Positions 37,891 to 45,789 of a DNA stretch of 45,789 nucleotides are shown in pieces. Numbering within the stretch: the first letter of the stretch is position 1; each line of letters starts with the position of its first letter. The notes beneath the pieces are model-generated. The model worked only from the letters and a program-made list of their open reading frames with translations. It made no database searches and was not told the DNA's origin. The position numbers were made by a program, and so were the translations under genes. The stretch is from Desulfosarcina cetonica JCM 12296 (GTDB lineage: Bacteria > Desulfobacterota > Desulfobacteria > Desulfobacterales > Desulfosarcinaceae), in assembly GCF_001311845.1 (NCBI RefSeq), contig NZ_BBCC01000032.1, positions 1-45,789 of the forward strand, read 5' to 3'.

Positions 37891-38292
37891 TAGATCATCT
37901 CCCAAAGTAAATTCGCGTCAACACCGCCATTTTTTAACGCTGGCGGCCCGATACCGTTGCCTTCCTATCGGCAGGGGTATATCTATACTTTATTTCTTCT
38001 ATACAAAATAAGTACCATATAAATACCCGTTTCTTCCAAAGGGCGCCACTTGAAGGCGGATTGCGCTCTAACTGCTTGTTGGCAAAGGGTAATGAAATTT
38101 TTCGGAGGGGTGGGGAGCGGTGATGGGGACGGTCACTGGGGGCGCGTGCCTTGATCGGGGTATGCGAAAGTTCAATTCGTGCACACCAAAAGTGCAAGAA
38201 TTTGTGAACCGTTTTCATTCATGTTATAGCAGGCGAAACGCCGATTGGCGTCATTGCCCCATCCCAAACCACAAATTTGGATAAGCCAAACG
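37891..38292. other. Divergent promoter region, cytochrome and MerR genes
   Basis: No gene. An AT-rich stretch at about 37978-38030 carries several TATA-like hexamers on the minus strand (promoter of the cytochrome gene). In the cytochrome leader CCGCCA (37924-37929) and TGGCGG (37941-37946) form a 6-bp hairpin. An operator-like repeat is listed separately. Confidence 0.5.
38175..38201. promoter_or_regulatory. Operator-like inverted repeat upstream of the MerR gene
   Basis: ATTCGTGCAC (38175-38184) and GTGCAAGAAT (38192-38201) are inverted copies with one mismatch, 7 bases apart. MerR proteins bind such symmetric sites, so autoregulation and control of the divergent cytochrome gene are plausible (inference). 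Confidence 0.5.
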
Positions 38293-38718
38293 ATGGATCT
38301 TGAACGCCAGCCTGAAATCACCTACCGGATCAACGACGTCGCCCAACGGGTGGGATTGTCGCACAAGCGCATCCGCGAATACGAAGAAAACGGGCTCATC
38401 CGCCCCATCCGGGAGCCGAGGACCAACAACCGTCGCTACACGGAGGCCGATATCCGCCAGATCCAGCGGGTCAAGGCGTTGATCCATGAGCATGGGTTTA
38501 CCATTGCCTGCCTGAAATATTTTCTCTCGGCAGCACCTTGTTGGATTATTTTCGATTGCAAGCAAAAGGCCGCCTGCCCGACCTATGGCAACGCCCACCA
38601 GCCCTGTTACGTGGTGGTTGCCCAAGCCGCGCTGCGGGACGGGGTGAAAAGATGCCGGCAATGCCCCATCTATCTGAACCGGGATCAACGCATGACCGCT
38701 CTTTTGGAAAAACCGTGA
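38293..38718 (+). CDS. MerR-family regulator with Cys-rich 'CW'-type tail
   Basis: 141 residues. The N-terminal MerR winged helix (about 10-78) has 'YRINDVAQRVGLSHKRIREYEENGLI' and 'RRYTEADIRQIQRVKALI' in sequence. The C-terminal part carries six cysteines at 83, 89, 95, 105, 121 and 124 in the pattern CWxxFxC, CPxYGN, C and CRQC. This resembles the 'two-CW' domain found in many deltaproteobacterial signalling proteins, presumably a metal or Fe-S site. The usual MerR dimerisation helix is short or absent. The start has no clear ribosome site. It probably senses a metal or redox state and controls its divergent cytochrome neighbour. Confidence 0.85.
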   Translation: MDLERQPEITYRINDVAQRVGLSHKRIREYEENGLIRPIREPRTNNRRYTEADIRQIQRVKALIHEHGFTIACLKYFLSAAPCWIIFDCKQKAACPTYGNAHQPCYVVVAQAALRDGVKRCRQCPIYLNRDQRMTALLEKP

Positions 38719-38839
38719 CGCGTATCCGTTTTTGACATCGAGAAAAACGACCGGAATGCCGATATTCATCTAACCGTTTCAGTGGCGCAAACAGAAGAAG
38801 GCGGGAACAAAATAGGAACCCTTCGGAGCAAGCCTTGCC

Positions 38840-40204
38840 ATGGAAAGCCGCATAGTTGTTGTTGACGATGAAGTCGATTTTCTGGACAGCGTCCGCCGGG
38901 GGTTGATTACTTCCGGATACAAGAATATCAGCCTGGAGCCGGACCCGGTGATGATTGTCCAGGCCCTTGAAGCCGGGGCGGAGTACGATGTGGCCCTGAT
39001 CGATATCACCATGCCGCACATGTCCGGCATCGACCTGCTCGAACACTTCAAGGAACAGAGCCCGCAGACGGAGTGCATCATGGTCACCGCCATCGACGAA
39101 GCCCGGGTGGCGGTGGAGTGCCTGCGCAAGGGCGCCTACGACTATCTGGTCAAGCCCATTTCAAAAGAGGATCTGGTGCTTTCGTTGTCGCGGGCCCTGG
39201 AGCGCAAGCGGCTGGTGGATATTCTGGACATGAGCAAACGCACGGAAGTGCCGAGCCTCAAACGGCCGGCGGCCTTTTCCGAGATTGTCACCGGCGACAC
39301 GGCCATGTTTAGAATCCTCAAGGAGGCGGAGTTGCACGCCCTGAGCAACGTGCCGATTCTGATCAGCGGTGAAACCGGAACGGGCAAGGAACTGCTCGCC
39401 CGGGCCGTTCATCGGGCCAGCACCCGCAGCGAAAAGGTCTATACCCCCGTCAATATGGATGCCCTGGACAGCAACCTTTTCACCGCCGAGTTTTTCGGCC
39501 ATGTCAAGGGGGCGTTTACCGGAGCCCAGGCCAACCGTGCCGGCTATCTGGAAGAGACCCATCGCGGAACGCTTTTTCTGGACGAGATCGGCAACCTATC
39601 CGTCGAACTGCAAGGCAAATTGCTGCGCGTTCTCCAGGAGGGGGAGTTTATCAAGATTGGTTCCAGTCGGCCGCAGCAGGTGGACGTGCGCTTTATTGCC
39701 GCCACCAATGCCGACCTTGAGAAATTGATCGCCCAGAAGCGTTTCCGCAAGGACCTGTTTTACCGCCTGCGGGGCGGGTGGCTGCATCTGCCCCCGTTGC
39801 GTGAGCGCCGGGATGACATTCCCCTTTTGGCCGATCACTTTATGCGGTCGTTCGCGCCGCAGGCCAAATCAACGTCCCTAACCCCCGACGCCCTTGCGTT
39901 GTTCCTCAACTATGCCTGGCCGGGCAATATCCGTGAACTGAAATCGGTGATCCAGTCAGCCCTCAACCTTAGCCAGGGGGAGCCCCTTGCACCCGTTCAT
40001 CTGCCGGCCCATCTGATCCAGAAAAGCTCGCCACGCAAACCCGCGATCGCCGACAATGGCCCTTTGGCGCTGAGCGAGGTCGAGAAACGACATATCCTGG
40101 CGGTTTACCATCAGGCGGATCAAAACAAATCCGAGACCGCCCGCCTGTTGGAAATCAGCCTCAGCACCCTTCGGCGAAAGCTGGAAAGTTACGGCGTCGA
40201 CTAA
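38840..40204 (+). CDS. Sigma-54-dependent NtrC-family response regulator
   Basis: 454 residues. Receiver (about 4-120): 'VVDDEVDFLDS', phosphoacceptor Asp in 'DVALIDITMPHMSG' and Lys in 'DYLVKPISKED'. AAA+ domain (about 145-375): Walker A 'GETGTGKELLA', intact GAFTGA loop for sigma-54 contact ('VKGAFTGAQANRAG'), Walker B 'GTLFLDEIGNLS' and arginine finger region 'RFRKDLFYRL'. A Fis-type helix-turn-helix ends the protein ('NKSETARLLEISLSTLRRKL'). No cognate kinase is beside it. It may activate the sigma-54-like site before the giant surface-protein gene 1.1 kb downstream (inference). Its stop abuts a long palindrome. Confidence 0.93.
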   Translation: MESRIVVVDDEVDFLDSVRRGLITSGYKNISLEPDPVMIVQALEAGAEYDVALIDITMPHMSGIDLLEHFKEQSPQTECIMVTAIDEARVAVECLRKGAYDYLVKPISKEDLVLSLSRALERKRLVDILDMSKRTEVPSLKRPAAFSEIVTGDTAMFRILKEAELHALSNVPILISGETGTGKELLARAVHRASTRSEKVYTPVNMDALDSNLFTAEFFGHVKGAFTGAQANRAGYLEETHRGTLFLDEIGNLSVELQGKLLRVLQEGEFIKIGSSRPQQVDVRFIAATNADLEKLIAQKRFRKDLFYRLRGGWLHLPPLRERRDDIPLLADHFMRSFAPQAKSTSLTPDALALFLNYAWPGNIRELKSVIQSALNLSQGEPLAPVHLPAHLIQKSSPRKPAIADNGPLALSEVEKRHILAVYHQADQNKSETARLLEISLSTLRRKLESYGVD

Positions 40205-40363
40205 GGCTGGCGGAAATAAATAATTCCCCCAGATCGCGCCGGATTTGGGTTCGTCTACAAGGCGCCGCCACCGGTGCATATCGGGAATATGTGCCGGTGG
40301 CGGCAACGCGGTAGACGAGCACAAAGACAAGCAGGACGGTGGAATTATTTCTTTCCGCCAGCC
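40205..40363. repeat. Long nested palindrome, about 159 bp
   Basis: Outer arms 40205-40227 and 40341-40363 match as inverted repeats in 22 of 23 bases (ends GGCTGGCGGAAA). Middle arms GTTCGTCTAC (40249-40258) and GTAGACGAGC (40311-40320) match in 9 of 10. Inner arms GCCGCCACCGGTGCATAT (40264-40281) and its near inverse (40287-40304) match in 16 of 18, around a five-base loop CGGGA. The whole segment folds into one long hairpin. It starts one base after the regulator stop codon. Miniature element, structured RNA, or large bidirectional terminator are all possible. Confidence 0.75.
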
Positions 40364-40370
40364 TAACTGT

Positions 40371-40412
40371 GACGGATTCGGAAAAAGCCCGATATCGGCG
40401 TTACGTGCATCC
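40371..40412. repeat. Partial copy of the 17036 palindromic element
   Basis: GACGGATTCG-AAAAAGCCCGATATCGGCGTTACG matches the left end of the element at 17036 over about 35 bases with one substitution, and a similar 'CATCC' follows. The right half is missing. It overlaps the 3' end of the PilZ gene: that gene's stop codon (TAA) lies within the repeat. Confidence 0.7.
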
Positions 40413-40799
40413 TTTTTCTTTGCAACTGGGGACCGAACCTTCCTGGAAATGGTTGATGATGGTCGTCAGGGATCGTTTCTGTTGGTCGTCCAGCCCGAGG
40501 AAGCGCAGCCCCCGTAGTCGAATCGTTCCTCCACTGAAGGTTCTGTTTTCCGCCAAGGTGAGAATGTCATAAACGGTTTTACACTTCATCCGGGGGAGAT
40601 AGAGCTGCGTGGGAAGCATCGCGATGAGATCGATCATCTCTGTCCTGAAAGGTGCGTTGGCTTCGGGTACGTACTCCAACTTCAGCCCGCCCATACTGAT
40701 GTCCTTGACGGAAAACTTCTTGCGACCGGCGACCACAACGGTTTTTACCGCTTCCCAGCGGCTGGCGTAGCGTTTGTCTTTTCGTCGTTCCTTGCGCAT
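40401..40799 (-). CDS. PilZ-domain c-di-GMP-binding protein
   Basis: 132 residues from ATG 40799 (AGAGG upstream). It is essentially one PilZ domain: the first motif RxxxR is R6-K-D-K-R10, and the second [D/N]xSxxG is D33-I-S-M-G-G38, both intact, so c-di-GMP binding is likely. Strands follow to about residue 115, and the final 'SCKEKGCT' is a short Cys-containing tail whose stop comes from the repeat at 40371. It lies between a sigma-54 regulator and a giant surface protein, on the opposite strand, and may tie surface-protein or motility control to c-di-GMP (inference). Confidence 0.85.
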   Translation of the reverse strand: MRKERRKDKRYASRWEAVKTVVVAGRKKFSVKDISMGGLKLEYVPEANAPFRTEMIDLIAMLPTQLYLPRMKCKTVYDILTLAENRTFSGGTIRLRGLRFLGLDDQQKRSLTTIINHFQEGSVPSCKEKGCT

Positions 40800-41323
40800 G
40801 CGGATCCTCTTTCGGCCATGAAGATGGACGCGCCATCGGGTTTTCTCGATTTCGATGGTTCGGATAGGGCTCGGGCAACTGTCCGACAAGGTTCCGTGGG
40901 TGGTGGCCAAATTGGTCTGGGGAACCAACGAAATAGGTAAGGTTCGTTGCTAGTGAAAAAGCAAATGTCGTGCCTATGACGCATTATTTTTTTATGATTT
41001 CAATGGGATGAATTGTGCCCGCATTGGGCTGAGGCATCAACTAAAATATAGCCGATCCCGCCAAAAGGCCATCGCGGACGCTTGGACTCCTTGCCATGAC
41101 CGATATGCATGGGACGGCCACCTGTACCGTTATCGGGTATGTCAAAACCGGTCGATTGTTTTTAACTTGTTGAATAGAAGGGGTATTTATTTCTGGCTGT
41201 GTCATTTTGAAATAGCCCCGGGAGCAACGCCCGCCTTCCCCTGCTTTCCCGCCTGAATTTTGACGGTTTTATAATTATCCATAATTAAAGTGTTTATTCT
41301 CTTTCTTGGCGCCGGCCCGGCGC

Positions 41324-41338
41324 TGGCACACTCCTTGA
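41324..41338 (+). promoter_or_regulatory. Candidate sigma-54 promoter
   Basis: TGGCACACTCCTTGA matches the sigma-54 consensus TGGCAC-N5-TTGC except for the last base: GG at 41325-41326, then ten bases, then GA instead of GC at 41337-41338. The neighbour is a sigma-54 activator. The leader would be roughly 150 nt to the ATG at 41501. The deviation at the near-invariant C is the main doubt. Confidence 0.4.
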
Positions 41339-41364
41339 GTTACCAAACGGTAATAATTCCATTG

Positions 41365-41391
41365 GCAAGGCGTGATTTTTTACCGCCTTGC
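41365..41391 (+). other. Leader hairpin of the surface-protein gene
   Basis: GCAAGGCG (41365-41372) and CGCCTTGC (41384-41391) form an 8-bp perfect stem with an 11-nt, T-rich loop. It lies in the leader of the giant gene and may act in RNA stability or regulation; no family is recognised. Confidence 0.45.
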
Positions 41392-41500
41392 GGTTCAAAC
41401 GCTTCACACCAACTCAGACTACCAAGGGATCATTCGGCGTTACCGGCAACCTGGAGTCTCACCGAACGACCGATTCCCTGAGTAACCAAAGGAGGCTTCC

Positions 41501-44500
41501 ATGGGCGAAATCAACAAGCAACAACCGGGTATGCGGGCAAGGTTGAGTCGTTACGGGTTGCTCGCATTTGTTTTGTGTGTCGGCTTGGCACTAGGCACGA
41601 CCGCCGGTGCGGCGAACCTGCAGGGGCTGAACGTGATCGGCGTTGCCGCGGACGGCACCGAAACCCCCGTTACCGATTATCGCTGGCTGGTGGAGAAGGA
41701 CCTTACCTACCATGTCGGCTTCAATGGTTCGGGAAACCCGGCGAGTGTCCCCGGCAGCCCCGGATTCGATCCCAACTGGGAAAACACCCTATCGGTCAGC
41801 TTTTACCGGACCTATATGCCCTTGGAAGGCAAGGGGTGCGTGAACATGCCGGCCGCGGCGGCCTGTGCGGACGTACCGGCTGCGGGGCCGGCGCTGGATC
41901 CCAACCAGTACTACTTCGTCTCCGTTCTGCCCCGGTCGGGCTATACCATTGGCGGCGTGGGGTTCAAAACGGACGCTAGCGGCGCCATCCCGGCGACAAC
42001 CGTCTATGTCCACCGGACACCGCTGCCCACGGCCCAGATTTCGGTGTTCGTCTTTCCCGACACCCATCCGGTCAACGGTGCCCCGGACACGCCCTCCGAA
42101 GACCCGGCCGAGAACGGAATCGATATGAGCGGCTTTAAGATCATCCTCGAGGATGGGGGCGGTCGTTATGGCGCGGCCGCCGGGACGATGTCCACCGACG
42201 TTTACGGTAATCCCCTGGGGACGACCTACACCCAGGACACCAACGGCAACATGATTGTCGACCAGATCGGGCAGGGTATCGTCACCGGCCCCGACGGCTG
42301 GGCGCACATCTACAACCTGGCCCAGGGCAAATACGGCATCCAGGCCGTTCCGCCGGATGGATCGGGATGGGTTCAGACATCGACCATCGAGGGTACCAAG
42401 ATCATCGATGCCTGGGTCAAGCCCAACGAGCCGGCGTTCTTCGCCGAGTTCGGGCCCCCGGGACCGCATGTCTTCATCGGCTTCGTCAAGGAGGATACCA
42501 CCACCCCGGGCGGGGACGCGACCCTTTCGGGCCAGGTGGTGAACCTGCACATGTCGCGGCCGCCGGATTACGCCTTTTACAACGGCGCGCCCTTCGGCCA
42601 CACCACGCCCTGGGTGGGGCTCAACGACGGCACGGGTGAGCTGATCTATGCGGCCCCCACCATTGATGGAAATTTCGAGATTCCGGGCCTCCCCGACGGT
42701 AACTACCAACTCGTGGTCTGGGACTCGGCCCTCGACCTGATCATCTCGACCACGGCGATCAACATTGCCGGCGGTCAATGCGACACGCCCAGCGGATCGT
42801 GCAACCTGGGCGAGGTGCCGGTCTTCCAGTGGTTCCACCGTCAGGAACACTTTGTCTTCAACGATGATGGTGGAATTTTCGGCCCCGACTCCCCCCAGGC
42901 CGCCAATGGTGTCTGGGACGAGGGCGAGAGCCCGCTGCCGGATGTGCCGCTGAACCTGCGCTGGCGCGACGGCTCGATCTACCAGACCAATGTCACCGAC
43001 TTCGAGGGCGCCTTCGCCTTCGACGAGGTCTTCCCCTTCTTCTCATGGCTGGTGGCCGAAACCGGCTTCACGCGGCTCCAGGCGACCGGTGTGACCGTCA
43101 CCGTGGACAACGGCGGTCCCATTGACCCGGCCGATCCCTGGTCCTTCGGCGGCCAGCTCAATCCCCAGGATCAGACCAATCCGGCCTTCGGTCCGGGAAG
43201 TGAATACACGAAGTATCGTTCCGAAACCGGACCGGTCCTGCTTGAGGCCTTCCAGGGTTTCATCGGCCAGACCAACGTCTTCCAGTGGGGCAAGCGCCAC
43301 TACCCCGATGGTGAGAATGGCGGCATCACCGGCATCGTCTTTTACGATGTGACCCGGGACGTCAACAATCCCGAACTGTCCGCCGGCCAAGTCTGGGAGC
43401 CGGGTATCCCCGGCGTAACGGTCAACCTTTACGCCGCCGACGGCACCACCCTGATCAATTCGACCACCACCGACAGCTGGGACGCCGCGATTCCCACCGA
43501 CTGCAAGTACGGCGACGAGACCGGGCCCTTCATCTTCTCACCGGATGGCGTGAATACCTATCCCAGGGATTGCTACGACGGCTTGCGCAACTTCAACCAG
43601 GTGCGTCCCGGCGTGTTTGACGGCGGCTATGCCTTTAGTGCGTACTACCCCGGTGGCATCACCGTCGACCCCGATGGCACCATCATCCCCAATGTGGCTG
43701 GCGAGACGCCGGTAACGCTGGTTCCCGGCGATTACGTGGTCGAGGTCATTCCGCCCATGGGCTACGAAATCACCAAGTGGGAAGACAAAAACGTCGATTT
43801 CGGCGATCGTTATCAACCACCGACGCCGGCCCTTCTGCCGCCGGCGTGTGTCGGTACGGCCACCCCGGTGCCCCAGTATCTGACCCTCTACCCGGACGAT
43901 CAGGTCGAGGTGGTGGGCTGGACCCCGGGAATGACCGCCCCCCTGTGCGACAAGAAACAGGTCACCCTCTCCGCCGGTGCCAATGCGGCGGCGGATTTCT
44001 TCCTCTTCACCGAGGTGCCCATCGCGGCCCACGGTGTCGGATTCATTCTCGACGATACCCAAAACGAGTTCGACCCCAACGCGCCCAACTTCGGCGAGAA
44101 GTACGCGCCGCCCTTCATGCCGGTCTCCATCCGCGACTGGACGGGCCGGGAGATCGGACGCACCTATTCCGACCAGTACGGTCTGTACAACTTCCTGGTG
44201 CCGTCGACGGCAACCAAGAACGTCCCGTCGCCCAGCGGCGTATCGCCCAACATGCTGACCGCCTGCATGAACGACGCCACCCTGCCGGATGGCACCCTGG
44301 ATCCGCAGCACAACCCGATCTACAGTCAGTTCTGCTACACCCTGCAGTATATGCCGGGCGTCTATACCTACCTCGATACGCCGGTGATCCCGGTGGGCGC
44401 CTTTGCCGGCCCGGATCGCAACCCGGTGGACTGCGAATTTCCCGACGCGACGCCGCGCATCGCCAGCGTCACCGTAGGGACCAACGGCGTCGGCGGTGGA

Positions 44501-45789
44501 CCCTACATCCCGCTGCAGAACAACGGACGGGTGGCCGGAAACCAGACGCTGACGATTACCTCCCTGGGGACCGTCGCCGTACCGAATCCCGACTACTGCA
44601 ACCCCTTGGGCGGAACCTGCCCGGCGGGCGCCGACACGACGAACAAGACAATCCCGCGTGATTTCGGCTTTGGTCCGGCAGGGTCGCTCAGCCTCGGCGA
44701 CATACCGGTGAGCGTGACCGCGTGGAGCGATACACAGATCCTCGCCACCGTGGCCAACAACACCGATGCCGGGGTCGGCGGGCGTCAGCTCACCATCACC
44801 CGGGCCGACGGCGGCACGACCAGCACCGGCCTCACGGTGCAGTTCGGACTGCGCGGCAGCGGTGGCAACCAGGGGCATGTGGTCCAGGTGACCGGAAATA
44901 TTCAGGCGGCCATCGATGCGGCCGCACCCAACGACCTCTTACTGGTCAACCCCGGTATCTACAATGAGATGGTGATCATGTGGAAGCCGGTCCAGCTCCA
45001 GGGCTGGGGCGAGAGCTCGACCAAGATCAATGCCCTCAAACAGCCGGCCGAGAAGTTGGTCGCCTGGCGGGCCCTGACCGAGCAGCTGGTCAACAACGCC
45101 GATATTACCTTGTTGCCCGGGCAGGAGGTGGGCTTCGGCGGCATCGAGCCGGTAACCCTGTTCAACGAGGAAGGTGCCGGGATTCTGGTGCTGGCCAGTG
45201 ACATCGGCGGCAACCGTTTCGGCCTCTCCCGGAACCGGGGCGCCCGCATCGACGGGTTCACCATCACCGGTGCCGATACCGGCGGCGGCATCATCGCCAA
45301 TGGGTACGCCGATTACCTCGAAATTTCCAACAACCGGGTCGCCAACAACAGCGGCACCTTTGGCGGTGGCATCCGCGTGGGCCATCCCCGGCTGATCAAT
45401 GCGGCCCAGGATGGCTACGAGGACGGCATGAACGACTACATCCGGATCCACAACAACCAGGTCAACCAGAACGGTTCCCTGGATGGTGCCGGTGCCGGGA
45501 TCGCCATGGGTGCCGGATCCGATTCCTACCAGGTGACCGATAACTGGGTGTGCGGCAATTTTACTACCGGTGAAGGCGGCGGTATCGGCCACATCGGTCT
45601 GAGCCGCGAGGCTGCCAACAACGCACCGGTTCCGCTGATCGCGCGCAACCGCGTACTGTTCAACGAGGTCTTCAACCAAGGCCCCGGGGACTTCTCCGGC
45701 GGCGGCCTCTTCATCGGCGGTGCGGCACCGCTGGCGGCCGGCAGCCTGAGTCCCGGAGCCGGCAATGTGCGCGTGGACGCCAACCTGAT
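41501..45789 (+). CDS. Giant exported surface protein with SdrD-B-like, TIG-like and beta-helix regions (partial)
   Basis: ATG 41501 follows a textbook AAAGGAGG; the frame stays open for 1429 codons to the window end. A signal peptide (about 12-37, 'GLLAFVLCVGLALGTTAGA') is followed by many Ig-like or SdrD-B/carboxypeptidase-regulatory repeats, for example near residue 470 ('VWDEGESPLPDVPLNLR', 'TDFEGAFAFDEV'), 607 ('GITGIVFYDV') and 843 ('GVGFILDDTQNEFDP'). A TIG-like segment lies at about 985-1125. From about 1127 ('GNIQAAIDAAAPNDLLLVNP') a right-handed parallel beta-helix runs to the end. It is rich in Gly, Pro, Asp and Thr, with scattered Cys. An adhesin, surface layer or extracellular enzyme scaffold is possible. 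The anchor must lie beyond the window. Confidence 0.88.
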   Translation, partial: MGEINKQQPGMRARLSRYGLLAFVLCVGLALGTTAGAANLQGLNVIGVAADGTETPVTDYRWLVEKDLTYHVGFNGSGNPASVPGSPGFDPNWENTLSVSFYRTYMPLEGKGCVNMPAAAACADVPAAGPALDPNQYYFVSVLPRSGYTIGGVGFKTDASGAIPATTVYVHRTPLPTAQISVFVFPDTHPVNGAPDTPSEDPAENGIDMSGFKIILEDGGGRYGAAAGTMSTDVYGNPLGTTYTQDTNGNMIVDQIGQGIVTGPDGWAHIYNLAQGKYGIQAVPPDGSGWVQTSTIEGTKIIDAWVKPNEPAFFAEFGPPGPHVFIGFVKEDTTTPGGDATLSGQVVNLHMSRPPDYAFYNGAPFGHTTPWVGLNDGTGELIYAAPTIDGNFEIPGLPDGNYQLVVWDSALDLIISTTAINIAGGQCDTPSGSCNLGEVPVFQWFHRQEHFVFNDDGGIFGPDSPQAANGVWDEGESPLPDVPLNLRWRDGSIYQTNVTDFEGAFAFDEVFPFFSWLVAETGFTRLQATGVTVTVDNGGPIDPADPWSFGGQLNPQDQTNPAFGPGSEYTKYRSETGPVLLEAFQGFIGQTNVFQWGKRHYPDGENGGITGIVFYDVTRDVNNPELSAGQVWEPGIPGVTVNLYAADGTTLINSTTTDSWDAAIPTDCKYGDETGPFIFSPDGVNTYPRDCYDGLRNFNQVRPGVFDGGYAFSAYYPGGITVDPDGTIIPNVAGETPVTLVPGDYVVEVIPPMGYEITKWEDKNVDFGDRYQPPTPALLPPACVGTATPVPQYLTLYPDDQVEVVGWTPGMTAPLCDKKQVTLSAGANAAADFFLFTEVPIAAHGVGFILDDTQNEFDPNAPNFGEKYAPPFMPVSIRDWTGREIGRTYSDQYGLYNFLVPSTATKNVPSPSGVSPNMLTACMNDATLPDGTLDPQHNPIYSQFCYTLQYMPGVYTYLDTPVIPVGAFAGPDRNPVDCEFPDATPRIASVTVGTNGVGGGPYIPLQNNGRVAGNQTLTITSLGTVAVPNPDYCNPLGGTCPAGADTTNKTIPRDFGFGPAGSLSLGDIPVSVTAWSDTQILATVANNTDAGVGGRQLTITRADGGTTSTGLTVQFGLRGSGGNQGHVVQVTGNIQAAIDAAAPNDLLLVNPGIYNEMVIMWKPVQLQGWGESSTKINALKQPAEKLVAWRALTEQLVNNADITLLPGQEVGFGGIEPVTLFNEEGAGILVLASDIGGNRFGLSRNRGARIDGFTITGADTGGGIIANGYADYLEISNNRVANNSGTFGGGIRVGHPRLINAAQDGYEDGMNDYIRIHNNQVNQNGSLDGAGAGIAMGAGSDSYQVTDNWVCGNFTTGEGGGIGHIGLSREAANNAPVPLIARNRVLFNEVFNQGPGDFSGGGLFIGGAAPLAAGSLSPGAGNVRVDANL

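Larger units (their letters stand above)
40800..41500. other. Long upstream region of the giant surface-protein gene
   Basis: About 700 bp without a supported gene. The first part should hold the PilZ promoter. CCGATA (41100-41105) pairs with TATCGG (41131-41136). AT-rich sequence at 41270-41310 precedes a sigma-54-like site and a leader hairpin, both listed separately. No known riboswitch consensus, including the c-di-GMP-I core, is visible. Confidence 0.5.

Noticed and set aside
41008..41256. Possible 82-residue ORF before the surface-protein gene
   Set aside because: No ribosome site, atypical composition and no known domain.
40800..41500. c-di-GMP riboswitch upstream of the surface-protein gene
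   Set aside because: The PilZ neighbour made this attractive, but the conserved GEMM core (GGCAAACC and GGGACGCAAAGCC type blocks) is not found; GGGACGGCCA near 41111 is only a chance partial match.
1..45789. CRISPR array, prophage, IS transposase, rRNA or tRNA genes
   Set aside because: Scanning showed no regularly spaced direct repeats, no integrase, transposase or phage genes, and no tRNA-like cloverleaf with a TTCGANTC arm.

Overview
The window looks like a chromosomal segment of a high-GC anaerobic member of the Desulfobacterota, probably close to the Desulfosarcina/Desulfobacteraceae group. This is inferred from the multihaem cytochromes, the NarXL-like and NtrC-like regulators, the Cys-rich 'CW' regulator tail and the codon use. 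No rRNA, tRNA or CRISPR array was seen. Nearly all genes are recognisable chromosomal genes, with no phage or IS genes. The intergenic regions carry several palindromic elements.

Layout. (1) 0.1-5.3 kb, minus strand: an outer-membrane barrel protein, a double CsgG/FlgO-like protein and a CsgG-like lipoprotein, followed by a separate coiled-coil lipoprotein; this looks like an envelope or export cluster. (2) 5.3-6.8 kb: an isochorismatase-family hydrolase and NudC. (3) 7.0-10.2 kb, plus strand: GAF protein, protein-kinase-like protein, UspA protein, diadenylate cyclase DisA and a 42-residue protein, a probable c-di-AMP/stress signalling operon. (4) 10.2-16.1 kb: a glutamine amidotransferase, then a NapC/NirT tetrahaem quinol dehydrogenase with an octahaem HAO-family cytochrome, facing a NarXL-like two-component system. 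(5) 16.4-18.4 kb: a metallo-hydrolase, an inverted-repeat element and a fosmidomycin-resistance-like MFS pump. (6) 18.57-25.8 kb: a complete pstSCAB-phoU-phoB-phoR phosphate regulon headed by PhoB-type direct repeats with an 11-bp period. (7) 25.8-30.4 kb: a secreted clan-A glycosidase divergent from a GH17-GT2 beta-glucan synthase, then a candidate structured RNA. (8) 30.4-33.6 kb: a DUF2284 protein, a TrpR-family repressor and glutamine-dependent NAD synthetase. (9) 33.7-45.8 kb: a Tat-exported multicopper oxidase, a decahaem cytochrome, a MerR regulator with a Cys-rich tail, a sigma-54 response regulator, a long palindrome, a PilZ protein, and the first 1429 codons of a giant exported surface protein whose open frame runs off the window end.

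At least ten single-base frameshifts interrupt nine otherwise normal genes, including phoB and nadE. Eight of the ten are restored by adding one G or C at an existing G/C run, and every repaired gene has a whole number of codons. Consensus errors in the assembly explain this better than gene decay, so I annotate these genes as whole CDSs.

The genes fit an anaerobe that respires through periplasmic and outer-surface cytochromes, senses phosphate and nitrogen oxyanions, and invests in surface polymers and adhesin-like protein. The least conventional parts are the DisA signalling cluster, the metal/surface cluster at 33.7-45.8 kb, and the structured intergenic elements.
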